A stretch of DNA of 64,000 nt. Origin: Algoriphagus boritolerans DSM 17298 = JCM 18970. GTDB taxonomy: Bacteria > Bacteroidota > Bacteroidia > Cytophagales > Cyclobacteriaceae. A program made the translations under genes and the position numbers. The stretch's first letter is position 1. Every line of letters begins with the position of its first letter. Location: contig NZ_FNVR01000001.1 of the NCBI RefSeq assembly GCF_900108085.1, forward strand, positions 62,712 to 126,711, given 5' to 3'. Positions 15,849-23,402 of this stretch are shown in pieces. The notes beneath the pieces were generated by a model. The model made no database searches, had not been told where the DNA came from, and was given only the letters and a program-made list of their open reading frames with translations.

Positions 15849-17117
15849 TTAGAATTTGCTGCCTAAGCGCTCCTGAATGAGCGTGTCGCAATAAGTTCGG
15901 AAACTTTCTTCTTGTATTTTTTCCAATACTTCTCCTGCGAATGCATAAAGCAAAAGACCTTTTGCCTGCATTTTGTCAATGCCCCTGGCCTGAAGATAGA
16001 AAAGTGCCTCTTCATCAAGTTGACCTACCGTACAGCCGTGAGAGCACTTGACATCATCTGCCCAAATCTCCAATTGCGGCTTGGTGTTGATAATGGCATC
16101 ATCTGAAAGGAGGATGTTATTATTTTGCTGGAAAGCATTAGTCTTCTGCGCATCCTGGCGGACAAAAATCTTCCCGTTGAATACTCCACGACTCTGATCT
16201 GCTAAAATTCCTTTATAAAGCTCATGGGATTCAGCATGCGGAATCGTATGATCTACGTTGGTGTGATTGTCAACATGCGACTTACCATTGAGCAAATAGA
16301 TTCCGTACATGTTTCCCTCAGAATTGCTTCCAAGGAGGTTAAAGCTTAGGTTGTTTCTAACCAAATCTCCTGAGAGGGAAATAGTTACAGAAGTGAATCT
16401 CGCGTCCTTTTGAATGTCCGATTCGATGTTGCTTACTTCAAGAACAGGCTTTCCTTCGTTCTGAAGTCTGTAGTAGTGTAGTTGGGTATTAATTCCACCT
16501 TTCAACTCTACTACTTTGTTGACAAAATAGGCTGTTTCACCAAGGCTAACGCTCTGTTCGATGAACGTCACTTCCGCAAAATCACCTGCTTCGATCCAAA
16601 CTCGAGGTTGAATTACTTGACCTTCATTAGCTTGGTTAAAGAAAAGTAAAAGAATTGGCTTTAGGATCTGTGCTTTCTTTGGAATGGAGATAAAAATCCC
16701 ATTTTCAAAAGAAGCCTGATTTAAGGCAGCAAAGGGATCCTTCTCAGGTTTTGCGATGGATCCCAATGCCAAATCAGATTTTTCGGATAGCACAGAAACT
16801 TCTATGCCTTTAATTTTGGCAGAATGAGCTGGTAGGAATTTTCCGTTGGAAAACACCAATACATCTCCTTTAAAACCTTCGAAAATGGAAGATTTTATCA
16901 GTTCTTCCGAAACTTCAAAAGAGTCTGCGTTGAAGAAGTTGGTGATGTTTTGCTCCAACTTCTTCCCGACGTTGGTAAACTTATATTCTTCAGCTTTAGC
17001 GAGGGGTATACCCTGGGCTAAATAGCATTCTTTTGCCAATATTCTGGCAGCTGTAAAGTTTGTGGGAGCTGACTCTAAAAGACGGCTAAATGGATCTTGT
17101 TTTGTCAAGGTACTCAT
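15849..17117 (-). CDS. sufD: Fe-S cluster scaffold subunit SufD
   Basis: 422 residues, full length for SufD. It forms the SufBC2D scaffold complex in which iron-sulfur clusters are assembled. The C-terminal core has the conserved KCSHGCTVGQLDEEALFYL segment, and the centre shows the right-handed beta-helix character of the family. The N-terminal ~90 residues are variable helical sequence, as usual. It lies between sufC and sufS with gaps of 17 bp or less. Confidence 0.95.
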   Translation of the reverse strand: MSTLTKQDPFSRLLESAPTNFTAARILAKECYLAQGIPLAKAEEYKFTNVGKKLEQNITNFFNADSFEVSEELIKSSIFEGFKGDVLVFSNGKFLPAHSAKIKGIEVSVLSEKSDLALGSIAKPEKDPFAALNQASFENGIFISIPKKAQILKPILLLFFNQANEGQVIQPRVWIEAGDFAEVTFIEQSVSLGETAYFVNKVVELKGGINTQLHYYRLQNEGKPVLEVSNIESDIQKDARFTSVTISLSGDLVRNNLSFNLLGSNSEGNMYGIYLLNGKSHVDNHTNVDHTIPHAESHELYKGILADQSRGVFNGKIFVRQDAQKTNAFQQNNNILLSDDAIINTKPQLEIWADDVKCSHGCTVGQLDEEALFYLQARGIDKMQAKGLLLYAFAGEVLEKIQEESFRTYCDTLIQERLGSKF

Positions 17118-17134
17118 GTGTGTTGGTGTTGAGT

Positions 17135-17899
17135 TTAGACGGTGGCTGCGGAATCGACTTCTTCTTTGATCCAGTCGTAGCCTTTTTCTTCGAGTTCCAA
17201 AGCCAATTCTTTTAACCCGGATTTTACGATTCGTCCATTATAGAGCACGTGCACGTAATCCGGCACGATGTAATCAAGAAGACGCTGATAGTGAGTGACT
17301 AAGATCGTCGCATTTTTATCTGATTTCAATTGATTCACACCGTTGGAAACGATTCGCAACGCGTCGATGTCAAGTCCGGAGTCAGTTTCATCCAAAATAG
17401 ACAGACTCGGATCCAACATTGCCATCTGGAATATCTCGTTTCGCTTCTTTTCTCCTCCGGAAAAACCTTCATTCAGCGATCTGCTGAGTAGTTTCTGATC
17501 AATTTCGACAAGTTTCATTTTCTCCTTCATCAAGGTCAAAAACTTCACTGCGTCCAAAGCTTCCAATCCTCTGTATTCACGCACCTGATTCACTGCTGTT
17601 CTTAGGAAATTGGTAGAAGAGACTCCGGGAATTTCTACAGGATATTGGAAAGCCAGGAAAACACCTTCGCGAGCGCGATCCTCAGGAGCGAGATCCAATA
17701 GATTTTTGCCTTTAAAAATCACTTCTCCTTCGGTCACCTCAAATTCCTCCCGTCCGGCAAGTACAGAAGCTAAAGTTGACTTTCCCGAACCATTGGGTCC
17801 CATGATCGCATGCACTTCACCAGCTTTAACTTCCAGATTGATTCCTCTCAGGATTTCTGTTCCTTGGATGGATGCGTGTAGATTTTTTATACTTAACAT
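17135..17899 (-). CDS. sufC: Fe-S assembly ATPase SufC
   Basis: A 254-residue ABC-type ATPase without membrane domain. Walker A is GPNGSGKSTLAS (about residues 34-45). The signature is FSGGEKKRNEI, and Walker B is LSILDETDSGLDIDAL with the SufC-specific DETDSGLD. It powers conformational change of the SufBCD scaffold. Upstream of it, between sufB and sufC, lie 417 bp containing a decayed gene, so the usual tight sufB-sufC spacing is interrupted. Confidence 0.97.
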   Translation of the reverse strand: MLSIKNLHASIQGTEILRGINLEVKAGEVHAIMGPNGSGKSTLASVLAGREEFEVTEGEVIFKGKNLLDLAPEDRAREGVFLAFQYPVEIPGVSSTNFLRTAVNQVREYRGLEALDAVKFLTLMKEKMKLVEIDQKLLSRSLNEGFSGGEKKRNEIFQMAMLDPSLSILDETDSGLDIDALRIVSNGVNQLKSDKNATILVTHYQRLLDYIVPDYVHVLYNGRIVKSGLKELALELEEKGYDWIKEEVDSAATV

Positions 17900-17941
17900 A
17901 ATTCGATATTTGACATTTGAAATTTGAGATCGGGTAGCGTT

Positions 17942-18316
17942 CTATTCCGTTTTGAATTTTTTGCCACGAAACTCACTCTCTTTTAAATATTTAATAAAGT
18001 CCGAAATTGATTTATAAATTTCAGAACTGTTAGTTCCCATTTCGTGAAGTTTTCTTCACTAATATCTATTGTCTATCAAAGGTCCTATAGAGTTGCGACC
18101 TAGTTTCTCCTGCGGAGCCTTTTGCGATGCTGAAGAAATTGATAAATTTTTTGTTCCCTTCTCTTTCGAAACCTTCGGCGATGTAATCCGGCACAGATCC
18201 GGATGAAGAATTTATTTGATTTCTAAGGCTGAAATCCTTTTTAAAACCATTTATTAAGGATAATTCCCAGATTTCTTTGGCAAAGCTTCTGGCCTTTTTC
18301 CAAATTTCAACTGCTT
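17942..18316 (-). pseudogene. Decayed four-helix-bundle (S23/IVP-like) protein gene
   Basis: Translating the minus strand from just after the sufB stop gives AVEIWKKARSFAKEIWELS, then DFSLRNQINSSSGSVPDYIA, EGFEREGNKKFINFFSIAKG and SAGETRSQLYRTFDRQ. This is the four-helix-bundle family of 23S-rRNA-intervening-sequence type. An in-frame TAG follows at 18066-18068. The next piece (DISEENFTKWEL) is in a second frame, and the conserved tail (FIKYLKESEFRGKKFKTE, stop 17942-17944) is in a third. There is no start codon. So there are two frameshifts and a missing 5' end: a relic inside the suf operon. Confidence 0.82.
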
Positions 18317-19762
18317 TTAGCCGACTGACCCTTCAAGCGTCAACGCCAACAACTTCTGTGCTTCGACTGCAAATTCCATTGGAAGCTGATTAAGGACCTC
18401 TTTGGCGTAGCCATTGACGATCAGGGCTACTGCATCTTCAGTGGCGATTCCCCGCTGGTTGCAGTAGAAAATCTGATCTTCTCCAATCTTCGAGGTGGTT
18501 GCCTCGTGTTCCACTTTGGCACTGGTGTTATTGATATCGATGTAGGGGAAGGTATGTGCTCCACAGCGATTACCCATTAATAATGAGTCACATTGTGAGA
18601 AATTTCGAGCGTTATCGGCTCGCTTCATTACTTGCACTTGGCCCCGATAGGAGTTTTGTGATTTTCCGGCAGATATTCCTTTGGATACGATTCTTGACTT
18701 GGTGTTTTTTCCAATGTGAATCATCTTCGTTCCGGTATCTGCCTGCTGATAGTTGTTGGTCACCGCTACAGAATAGAATTCACCGATCGAGTGATCTCCT
18801 TTAAGAATACAGGAAGGATACTTCCATGTCACTGCAGAACCAGTCTCTACTTGTGTCCAGGAGATTTTGGAATAGTCACCTGCGCAGATTCCTCGCTTGG
18901 TCACGAAGTTATAGATACCGCCTTTACCGTTTTTGTCGCCTGGAAACCAGTTTTGAACGGTTGAATATTTCACTTCTGCATGCGCTCCGGCGTAGATCTC
19001 TACCACAGCGGCATGAAGTTGATTCTCGTCACGCTGAGGAGCGGTGCAACCTTCAAGGTAGGAGACATAAGATTCGTCTTCCGCTACGATCAGTGTACGC
19101 TCAAACTGACCCGTATTCGCGGCATTGATTCGGAAATAAGTCGAAAGCTCCATTGGACAACGTACCCCCTTTGGTATGTAGCAAAATGACCCGTCAGAGA
19201 AGACTGCTGAGTTCAACGCCGCATAATAATTGTCCGTCATCGGTACAACTGAGCCCAGGTATTTTTTCACCAATTCTGGATGCTCTTTGACCGCCTCACT
19301 GAATGAGCAGAATACAATACCAAGCTTGGAAAGTGTACCTCTAAAAGTCGTCGCTACAGAGACAGAATCAAGTACCGCGTCTACGGCAATCCCTTCCAAT
19401 CTCTTTTGCTCGTTGAGGGAGATTCCCAATCGCTCATAAATTGCTATCAATTCAGGATCAACTTCATCCAGGTTTTTTGCACTCTTTTTTTGTTTTGGAG
19501 CAGAATAATAACGGAGTGCCTGAAGATCGATTTTTGGATAATGGACATTTGCCCACTTCGGTTCGGTCATGGTCAGCCACGTCCTAAAAGCTTTTAACCT
19601 CCATTCCAATAGCCATTTAGGTTCTTCTTTTTTCGCAGAAATCCATTGGATGATTCCTTCATTAAGACCTAGCGGGGCTTCATCGGCCTCGTAATTGACC
19701 GACCAGCCATGTTCATATTCCTTGGATGTTAATTCCTCTAAAATCGTGTTGTCTTTGCTCAT
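18317..19762 (-). CDS. sufB: Fe-S cluster scaffold subunit SufB
   Basis: 481 residues, full length. SufB is the main scaffold subunit on which the [Fe-S] cluster is built together with SufC and SufD. Strong family segments are [40 protein letters not shown] and the C-terminal [20 protein letters not shown]. It is the first gene of the suf operon, so the operon promoter should lie in 19763-19900. The order sufB-C-D-S-E with DUF59 and bacilliredoxin is typical for Bacteroidota. Confidence 0.97.
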   Translation of the reverse strand: MSKDNTILEELTSKEYEHGWSVNYEADEAPLGLNEGIIQWISAKKEEPKWLLEWRLKAFRTWLTMTEPKWANVHYPKIDLQALRYYSAPKQKKSAKNLDEVDPELIAIYERLGISLNEQKRLEGIAVDAVLDSVSVATTFRGTLSKLGIVFCSFSEAVKEHPELVKKYLGSVVPMTDNYYAALNSAVFSDGSFCYIPKGVRCPMELSTYFRINAANTGQFERTLIVAEDESYVSYLEGCTAPQRDENQLHAAVVEIYAGAHAEVKYSTVQNWFPGDKNGKGGIYNFVTKRGICAGDYSKISWTQVETGSAVTWKYPSCILKGDHSIGEFYSVAVTNNYQQADTGTKMIHIGKNTKSRIVSKGISAGKSQNSYRGQVQVMKRADNARNFSQCDSLLMGNRCGAHTFPYIDINNTSAKVEHEATTSKIGEDQIFYCNQRGIATEDAVALIVNGYAKEVLNQLPMEFAVEAQKLLALTLEGSVG

Positions 19763-19910
19763 GGTCTGAGTTATTTAGACTAATTACATTTTAAATGCGA
19801 AGGTATAACATTATATCAAAATATTATGTTCGCAGCGATTCGAAAAATCTATGAGAGATATAAAAACAAATCTAAAAATAGCCTAAAATCCCCCATTTAG
19901 CCGTTTTTAG

Positions 19911-19952
19911 AAATAAAAAAAATATGAATCCGGCTTAGGCTGAATTCATATT
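19911..19952 (-). terminator. Terminator of the Lrp-family gene
   Basis: AATATGAAT (19921-19929) pairs with ATTCATATT (19944-19952). On the minus strand the stem is followed by a T-rich tract (plus-strand A run at 19914-19920). It lies 52 bp beyond the stop of the Lrp-family gene. Confidence 0.65.
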
Positions 19953-20003
19953 ACGATATGCTATTGGCAATAATTTATTTATCTAGATTTAATCTAAATA
20001 GTG

Positions 20004-20477
20004 TTATTTCTCTTTATCAAAGAATTGAATCGGTCTATTTATACTTTCTTCCAAAACAATTAATGTTTCGGTTCTGTCGATTCCTTCTACTTTTTGGATA
20101 CTATCGAGTACCAAACGCAGGTGGTTGGTGTCTCTGCAGATGATCTTAGCGAAAATGGAATAATTTCCAGTCGTGTAGTAGCCGCTCACCACTTCTGGAA
20201 TTTCTTTCAGTTTCTCGATGACATTATCGTACAAAGAACTCTTTTCGAGATAAATTCCCAGAAATGCTGAAATGTCATAGCCAAGCTTCGAAAAGTCAAT
20301 GTTTAAAGTCGCGCTTTTGACTATACCCATGTCCTCCAGTTTTTTCATTCTCACATGGACAGTACCTGAGGATACAAATACCTTTTTGGCGATTTCGGTG
20401 TAAGGAGTTTTCGCATCCTCATTTAACAATGAGATTATTTTCAAGTCTACGTTGTCAATATCTAAAATTTTGTCCAT
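20004..20477 (-). CDS. Lrp/AsnC-family transcriptional regulator
   Basis: 157 residues with an N-terminal helix-turn-helix (NVDLKIISLLNEDAKTPYTE, then VFVSSGTVHVRMKKLEDMG, about residues 9-51). A C-terminal RAM/AsnC ligand-binding domain follows (IPEVVSGYYTTGNYSIFAKI). Members sense amino acids and form octameric DNA-wrapping assemblies. The window does not show its targets. It is transcribed alone, divergent from the gene at 20849, with 371 bp of AT-rich DNA between them. Confidence 0.92.
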   Translation of the reverse strand: MDKILDIDNVDLKIISLLNEDAKTPYTEIAKKVFVSSGTVHVRMKKLEDMGIVKSATLNIDFSKLGYDISAFLGIYLEKSSLYDNVIEKLKEIPEVVSGYYTTGNYSIFAKIICRDTNHLRLVLDSIQKVEGIDRTETLIVLEESINRPIQFFDKEK

Positions 20478-20848
20478 TTTCTTGCAGAGGATTTAGATGA
20501 TTTATAATAAATGAGCCTGTAAATTAGAGATTGTTCAAAATATTGCAAAATTATTTTTTCAATTTGTAATTAATCTCAAAATCCATTTACTTTGGGCTAT
20601 CTTATTAAATACGATTGAAAATTTGGTTTTGAAATAATTAATTTGTATTTAAGTTTATAATTGCTTCAAAAACCGAAGATTTAATTTTAAGTTCGAAAAC
20701 TTTTAATCTCTAAAGTTATATTTGGGTTTATATTCTGAAAAGAGTCTTGTCTTTGGCAAGACTTTTTTGTTTTCAGAAAAAAAATTTAAAATACAAAAAA
20801 TTGCATTTTAAATTTTTAAAAACGCATAATTCATTCTACTTTTGGTTT
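20478..20848. other. AT-rich divergent intergenic region
   Basis: No protein gene is supported here. The region separates the Lrp-family gene (minus) from a TonB-C-terminal-like protein gene (plus). It contains a long imperfect hairpin with a T-tract at 20733-20778, annotated separately. TACTTTTG at 20837-20844 matches the Bacteroidota -7 consensus TAnnTTTG exactly, but it lies only 4 bp before the ATG at 20849, so it may drive a nearly leaderless transcript or be coincidental. Confidence 0.5.
20733..20778 (+). terminator. Terminator-like double-stem hairpin upstream of 20849
   Basis: TTCTGAAAA (20733-20741) pairs with TTTTCAGAA (20770-20778), and inside it AGTCTTG (20743-20749) pairs with CAAGACT (20757-20763), followed directly by five to six T residues. 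It looks like a rho-independent terminator reading on the plus strand, although no gene on that strand precedes it. It could end a short RNA or act as an attenuator in the leader of the next gene. Confidence 0.55.
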
Positions 20849-21382
20849 ATGCAAAAAATGTTGCTTTTCAAAAGACTAATTGCCTGTGCTATTTGGGGTT
20901 TTGCAATGACTTTTCCCAATGGGAACGGTGATGCGAGGGCGCAGCAAAATTCCGAATCTGCTGAATATTTGGGTTTTGTTCAGTTTCAAAGACTCACCAT
21001 TCACAAGCTTCTGTCGGTTGCTCATTCGGAGGATTTTTCCAGGCCCGAAGAATTGAAGCGCTCTCCCCTATCCCAGTTAGAAGAAAATAATGCCAAAAAC
21101 CTTAACTCGCATTGGGCATGGCCTGAGCAAACACTGGAGATGATCGATAGCTATTCTCCCTTTTTGTTCAGAACTAAGAAAAGCCAGGAATTGGACGAGG
21201 TTAAAATTTTGCTGGACGTGAACTCAAAAGGACGAGTCTCCGGTTTTGAAGTTTTGGGTGAAGTGGACAAAGGGCTCAAGGAACGATTGGACCACATGAT
21301 CCGCAAATTACCGGATTGTAAGCCTGTTCCGGGATATGAAAACTACAGATCGGAACGATTTGAGTTAACAATAAAAAAATAG
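20849..21382 (+). CDS. Secreted protein with TonB C-terminal-like domain
   Basis: 177 residues from the ATG at 20849 (MQKMLLFKRL); the longer frame to 20747 has no signal and reads through the upstream hairpin. An N-terminal signal peptide ends near NGDARAQQ. The C-terminal part (VKILLDVNSKGRVSGFEVLG, then the LDHMIRKLPDCKPVPGY segment) resembles the TonB C-terminal fold, which in Bacteroidota often occurs in orphan proteins. The middle has no recognisable domain. There is no membrane anchor beyond the signal, so it is unlikely to be a working TonB. Family-level call only. Confidence 0.6.
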   Translation: MQKMLLFKRLIACAIWGFAMTFPNGNGDARAQQNSESAEYLGFVQFQRLTIHKLLSVAHSEDFSRPEELKRSPLSQLEENNAKNLNSHWAWPEQTLEMIDSYSPFLFRTKKSQELDEVKILLDVNSKGRVSGFEVLGEVDKGLKERLDHMIRKLPDCKPVPGYENYRSERFELTIKK

Positions 21383-21470
21383 TTAGACTGGTTAATCCGG
21401 TCTTTTTTTTGAGCGGTTGGTTCTGCATTGTGGAGCTTTCTTATTTTTAAGCTTACAATTCTATCCAGCC

Positions 21471-23390
21471 ATGAGAAAAACCACCATTTTACCAATTCTA
21501 TGCTTCGCTTCGGGTATAACAATGGCTCAAGTCCGAAGCTTTGAAGCCGAAAAACTTTTTCCCGAGAAAAATGAAAAATTGAAGTTCCATACGGTTTCTG
21601 GAGAGCGCCACGGTCCCTCATTTTTCAAAAAGTTCGTTTTTCCCGAAGTAGAATATACACCGGGTGAAACACTCACCTTTGAAAAATATCATACGGTGGA
21701 TGTGATGTACGCCTGGTATGAAAAATGGGCGACCCAATTTCCTGATATAGTCGACTTGTATGTGATTGGGGAGTCCTTTGAAGGACGGCCGGTCTATCAA
21801 ATGACCTTGACCAATAAAAAAACAGGAAAAGATACAGACAAACCTGCGGCCTATTTTGAAGGAGGAAGACATTCCGGTGAAATCACCTCCAGTGAATCCA
21901 TCCTCTGGCTGACCCAGCATTTGCTGGAGAACTACGGCAAAGATCCGGAAATCACTGCCCTGATTGATACCAAAGCAATTTACCTCCGTCCTCAGAATAA
22001 TCCGGATGGATCTAACCTTTATTTGTTTACAGAGCAGCGGAACAGAAGTACCGTGCGGCCTTACGACAATGACCGAGATGGGCTTTTGGATGAAGATCCT
22101 GAAGAAGATCTGGATGGGGATGGAATCATCTACCAGATAAGAAAAAAGGCCATCACTCCTGAGGAGAAAGAAAAGGCCAATTTCATTATTGACCCAAAGG
22201 ATTCTAAAGGCAGATTAATGAAGCGGACTTTTCCCGGAAAAGGGGAATATTTGGGTTATACAGAGGGAATTGACAACGATGGTGACGGCAATTTCAATGA
22301 AGATGGTATTGGTGGGCTGGACTTACACAGAAATTATCCCGAAAACTGGAGGCCCAACTCAGGTGGAGATCTTACGGGTAGAGGATATACGCAAGGCGGT
22401 GCTGGAGAATACCCCCTCAGTGAGCTCGAAACACGATCCACAGCACTTTGGATGCTCAGCCACCCGAATATCTCAGTGGTAAATTCCATGGACACCCGAG
22501 TGCCTATGCACCTTCGTCCACCATCCACCTCCAAGTCTGAAGAACGCATGTACCCTCAGGATCTTGCTATATATAAAGAGATGGATGAGCTGGGACTTTC
22601 TTTTACCGGATATCCTTGGGCCGGTGATGTATATGAGACTTATTCCACCCGATACAAAGTCAATTCCATGACTGGAGATCCATTGAAGCCCGAACCACTT
22701 TTTGGGCATGGACCCGATTTTGGGTACTTCTATTATGGTAGTATTTGGTATGGGGATGAACTCTGGAACGGCGGTGCGATGAAAGATTATGACAGCGATG
22801 GCATTTATGACGAATACGATGGACTGATGTGGGATGACGAAGAAAATGGAAGCCGAGGATTCAAGCCATGGACTTCATTCAATCATCCTCAGCTGGGAGA
22901 AGTAGAAATCGGCGGGTTTCACCCCAAGTTTTTTGCACAGAATGGTCCCGCCTGGCAGTTGGAAAACTGGGCGAAAAAGCAAGCGCTATTCAATCTCGCC
23001 ATGGCCAAAAGACTTCCTCAGTTGACTATTTCCGATCTGAGAGTAAAGAAACTATCAGAAGGTGAATTTGAAGTCACACTCGAATGGACCAATTCCGGTC
23101 AATTACCTGTGGCATTGGAACAAGCCAAATTGGTGAAAATTGTGCAGGAAGACAGAGTGTCACTGGATTTTGACAAAGAATGGACCAAAGGCTATGAAAA
23201 TGCCAAAGTAAAAATCACGACTCCATCCCTCTACGATAAGACCATTTACTCCGGTTACACTGAAGTTGGAGAGAAAAAGACAGCCACATTTAAGGTTAAA
23301 GTGGAAGGAAATGAAGCTGTAAAAGGTAAAATCAGACTTTCCTCTACCCGAGGTGGCTATTTTGAGAGAGAATTTACCCTAAACCAATAA
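21471..23390 (+). CDS. M14-family zinc carboxypeptidase, secreted
   Basis: 639 residues from the ATG at 21471, which gives a normal signal peptide (ending MAQ). The M14 metallopeptidase domain shows zinc ligands His134 and Glu137 (GRHSGE) and His286 (DLHRNYPENW). It removes C-terminal amino acids from peptides. Between the ligands lie two acidic DxDxDG loops (DNDRDGLLDEDPEEDLDGDG, and DNDGDGNFNEDG), and a third lies later (DYDSDGIYDEYDG). These look like calcium-binding loops of the thrombospondin type-3 kind. The C-terminal ~120 residues form a beta-rich accessory domain. The S9 peptidase gene follows at once, likely in an operon. Confidence 0.88.
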   Translation: MRKTTILPILCFASGITMAQVRSFEAEKLFPEKNEKLKFHTVSGERHGPSFFKKFVFPEVEYTPGETLTFEKYHTVDVMYAWYEKWATQFPDIVDLYVIGESFEGRPVYQMTLTNKKTGKDTDKPAAYFEGGRHSGEITSSESILWLTQHLLENYGKDPEITALIDTKAIYLRPQNNPDGSNLYLFTEQRNRSTVRPYDNDRDGLLDEDPEEDLDGDGIIYQIRKKAITPEEKEKANFIIDPKDSKGRLMKRTFPGKGEYLGYTEGIDNDGDGNFNEDGIGGLDLHRNYPENWRPNSGGDLTGRGYTQGGAGEYPLSELETRSTALWMLSHPNISVVNSMDTRVPMHLRPPSTSKSEERMYPQDLAIYKEMDELGLSFTGYPWAGDVYETYSTRYKVNSMTGDPLKPEPLFGHGPDFGYFYYGSIWYGDELWNGGAMKDYDSDGIYDEYDGLMWDDEENGSRGFKPWTSFNHPQLGEVEIGGFHPKFFAQNGPAWQLENWAKKQALFNLAMAKRLPQLTISDLRVKKLSEGEFEVTLEWTNSGQLPVALEQAKLVKIVQEDRVSLDFDKEWTKGYENAKVKITTPSLYDKTIYSGYTEVGEKKTATFKVKVEGNEAVKGKIRLSSTRGGYFEREFTLNQ

Positions 23391-23402
23391 GTGAATATTA
23401 TT

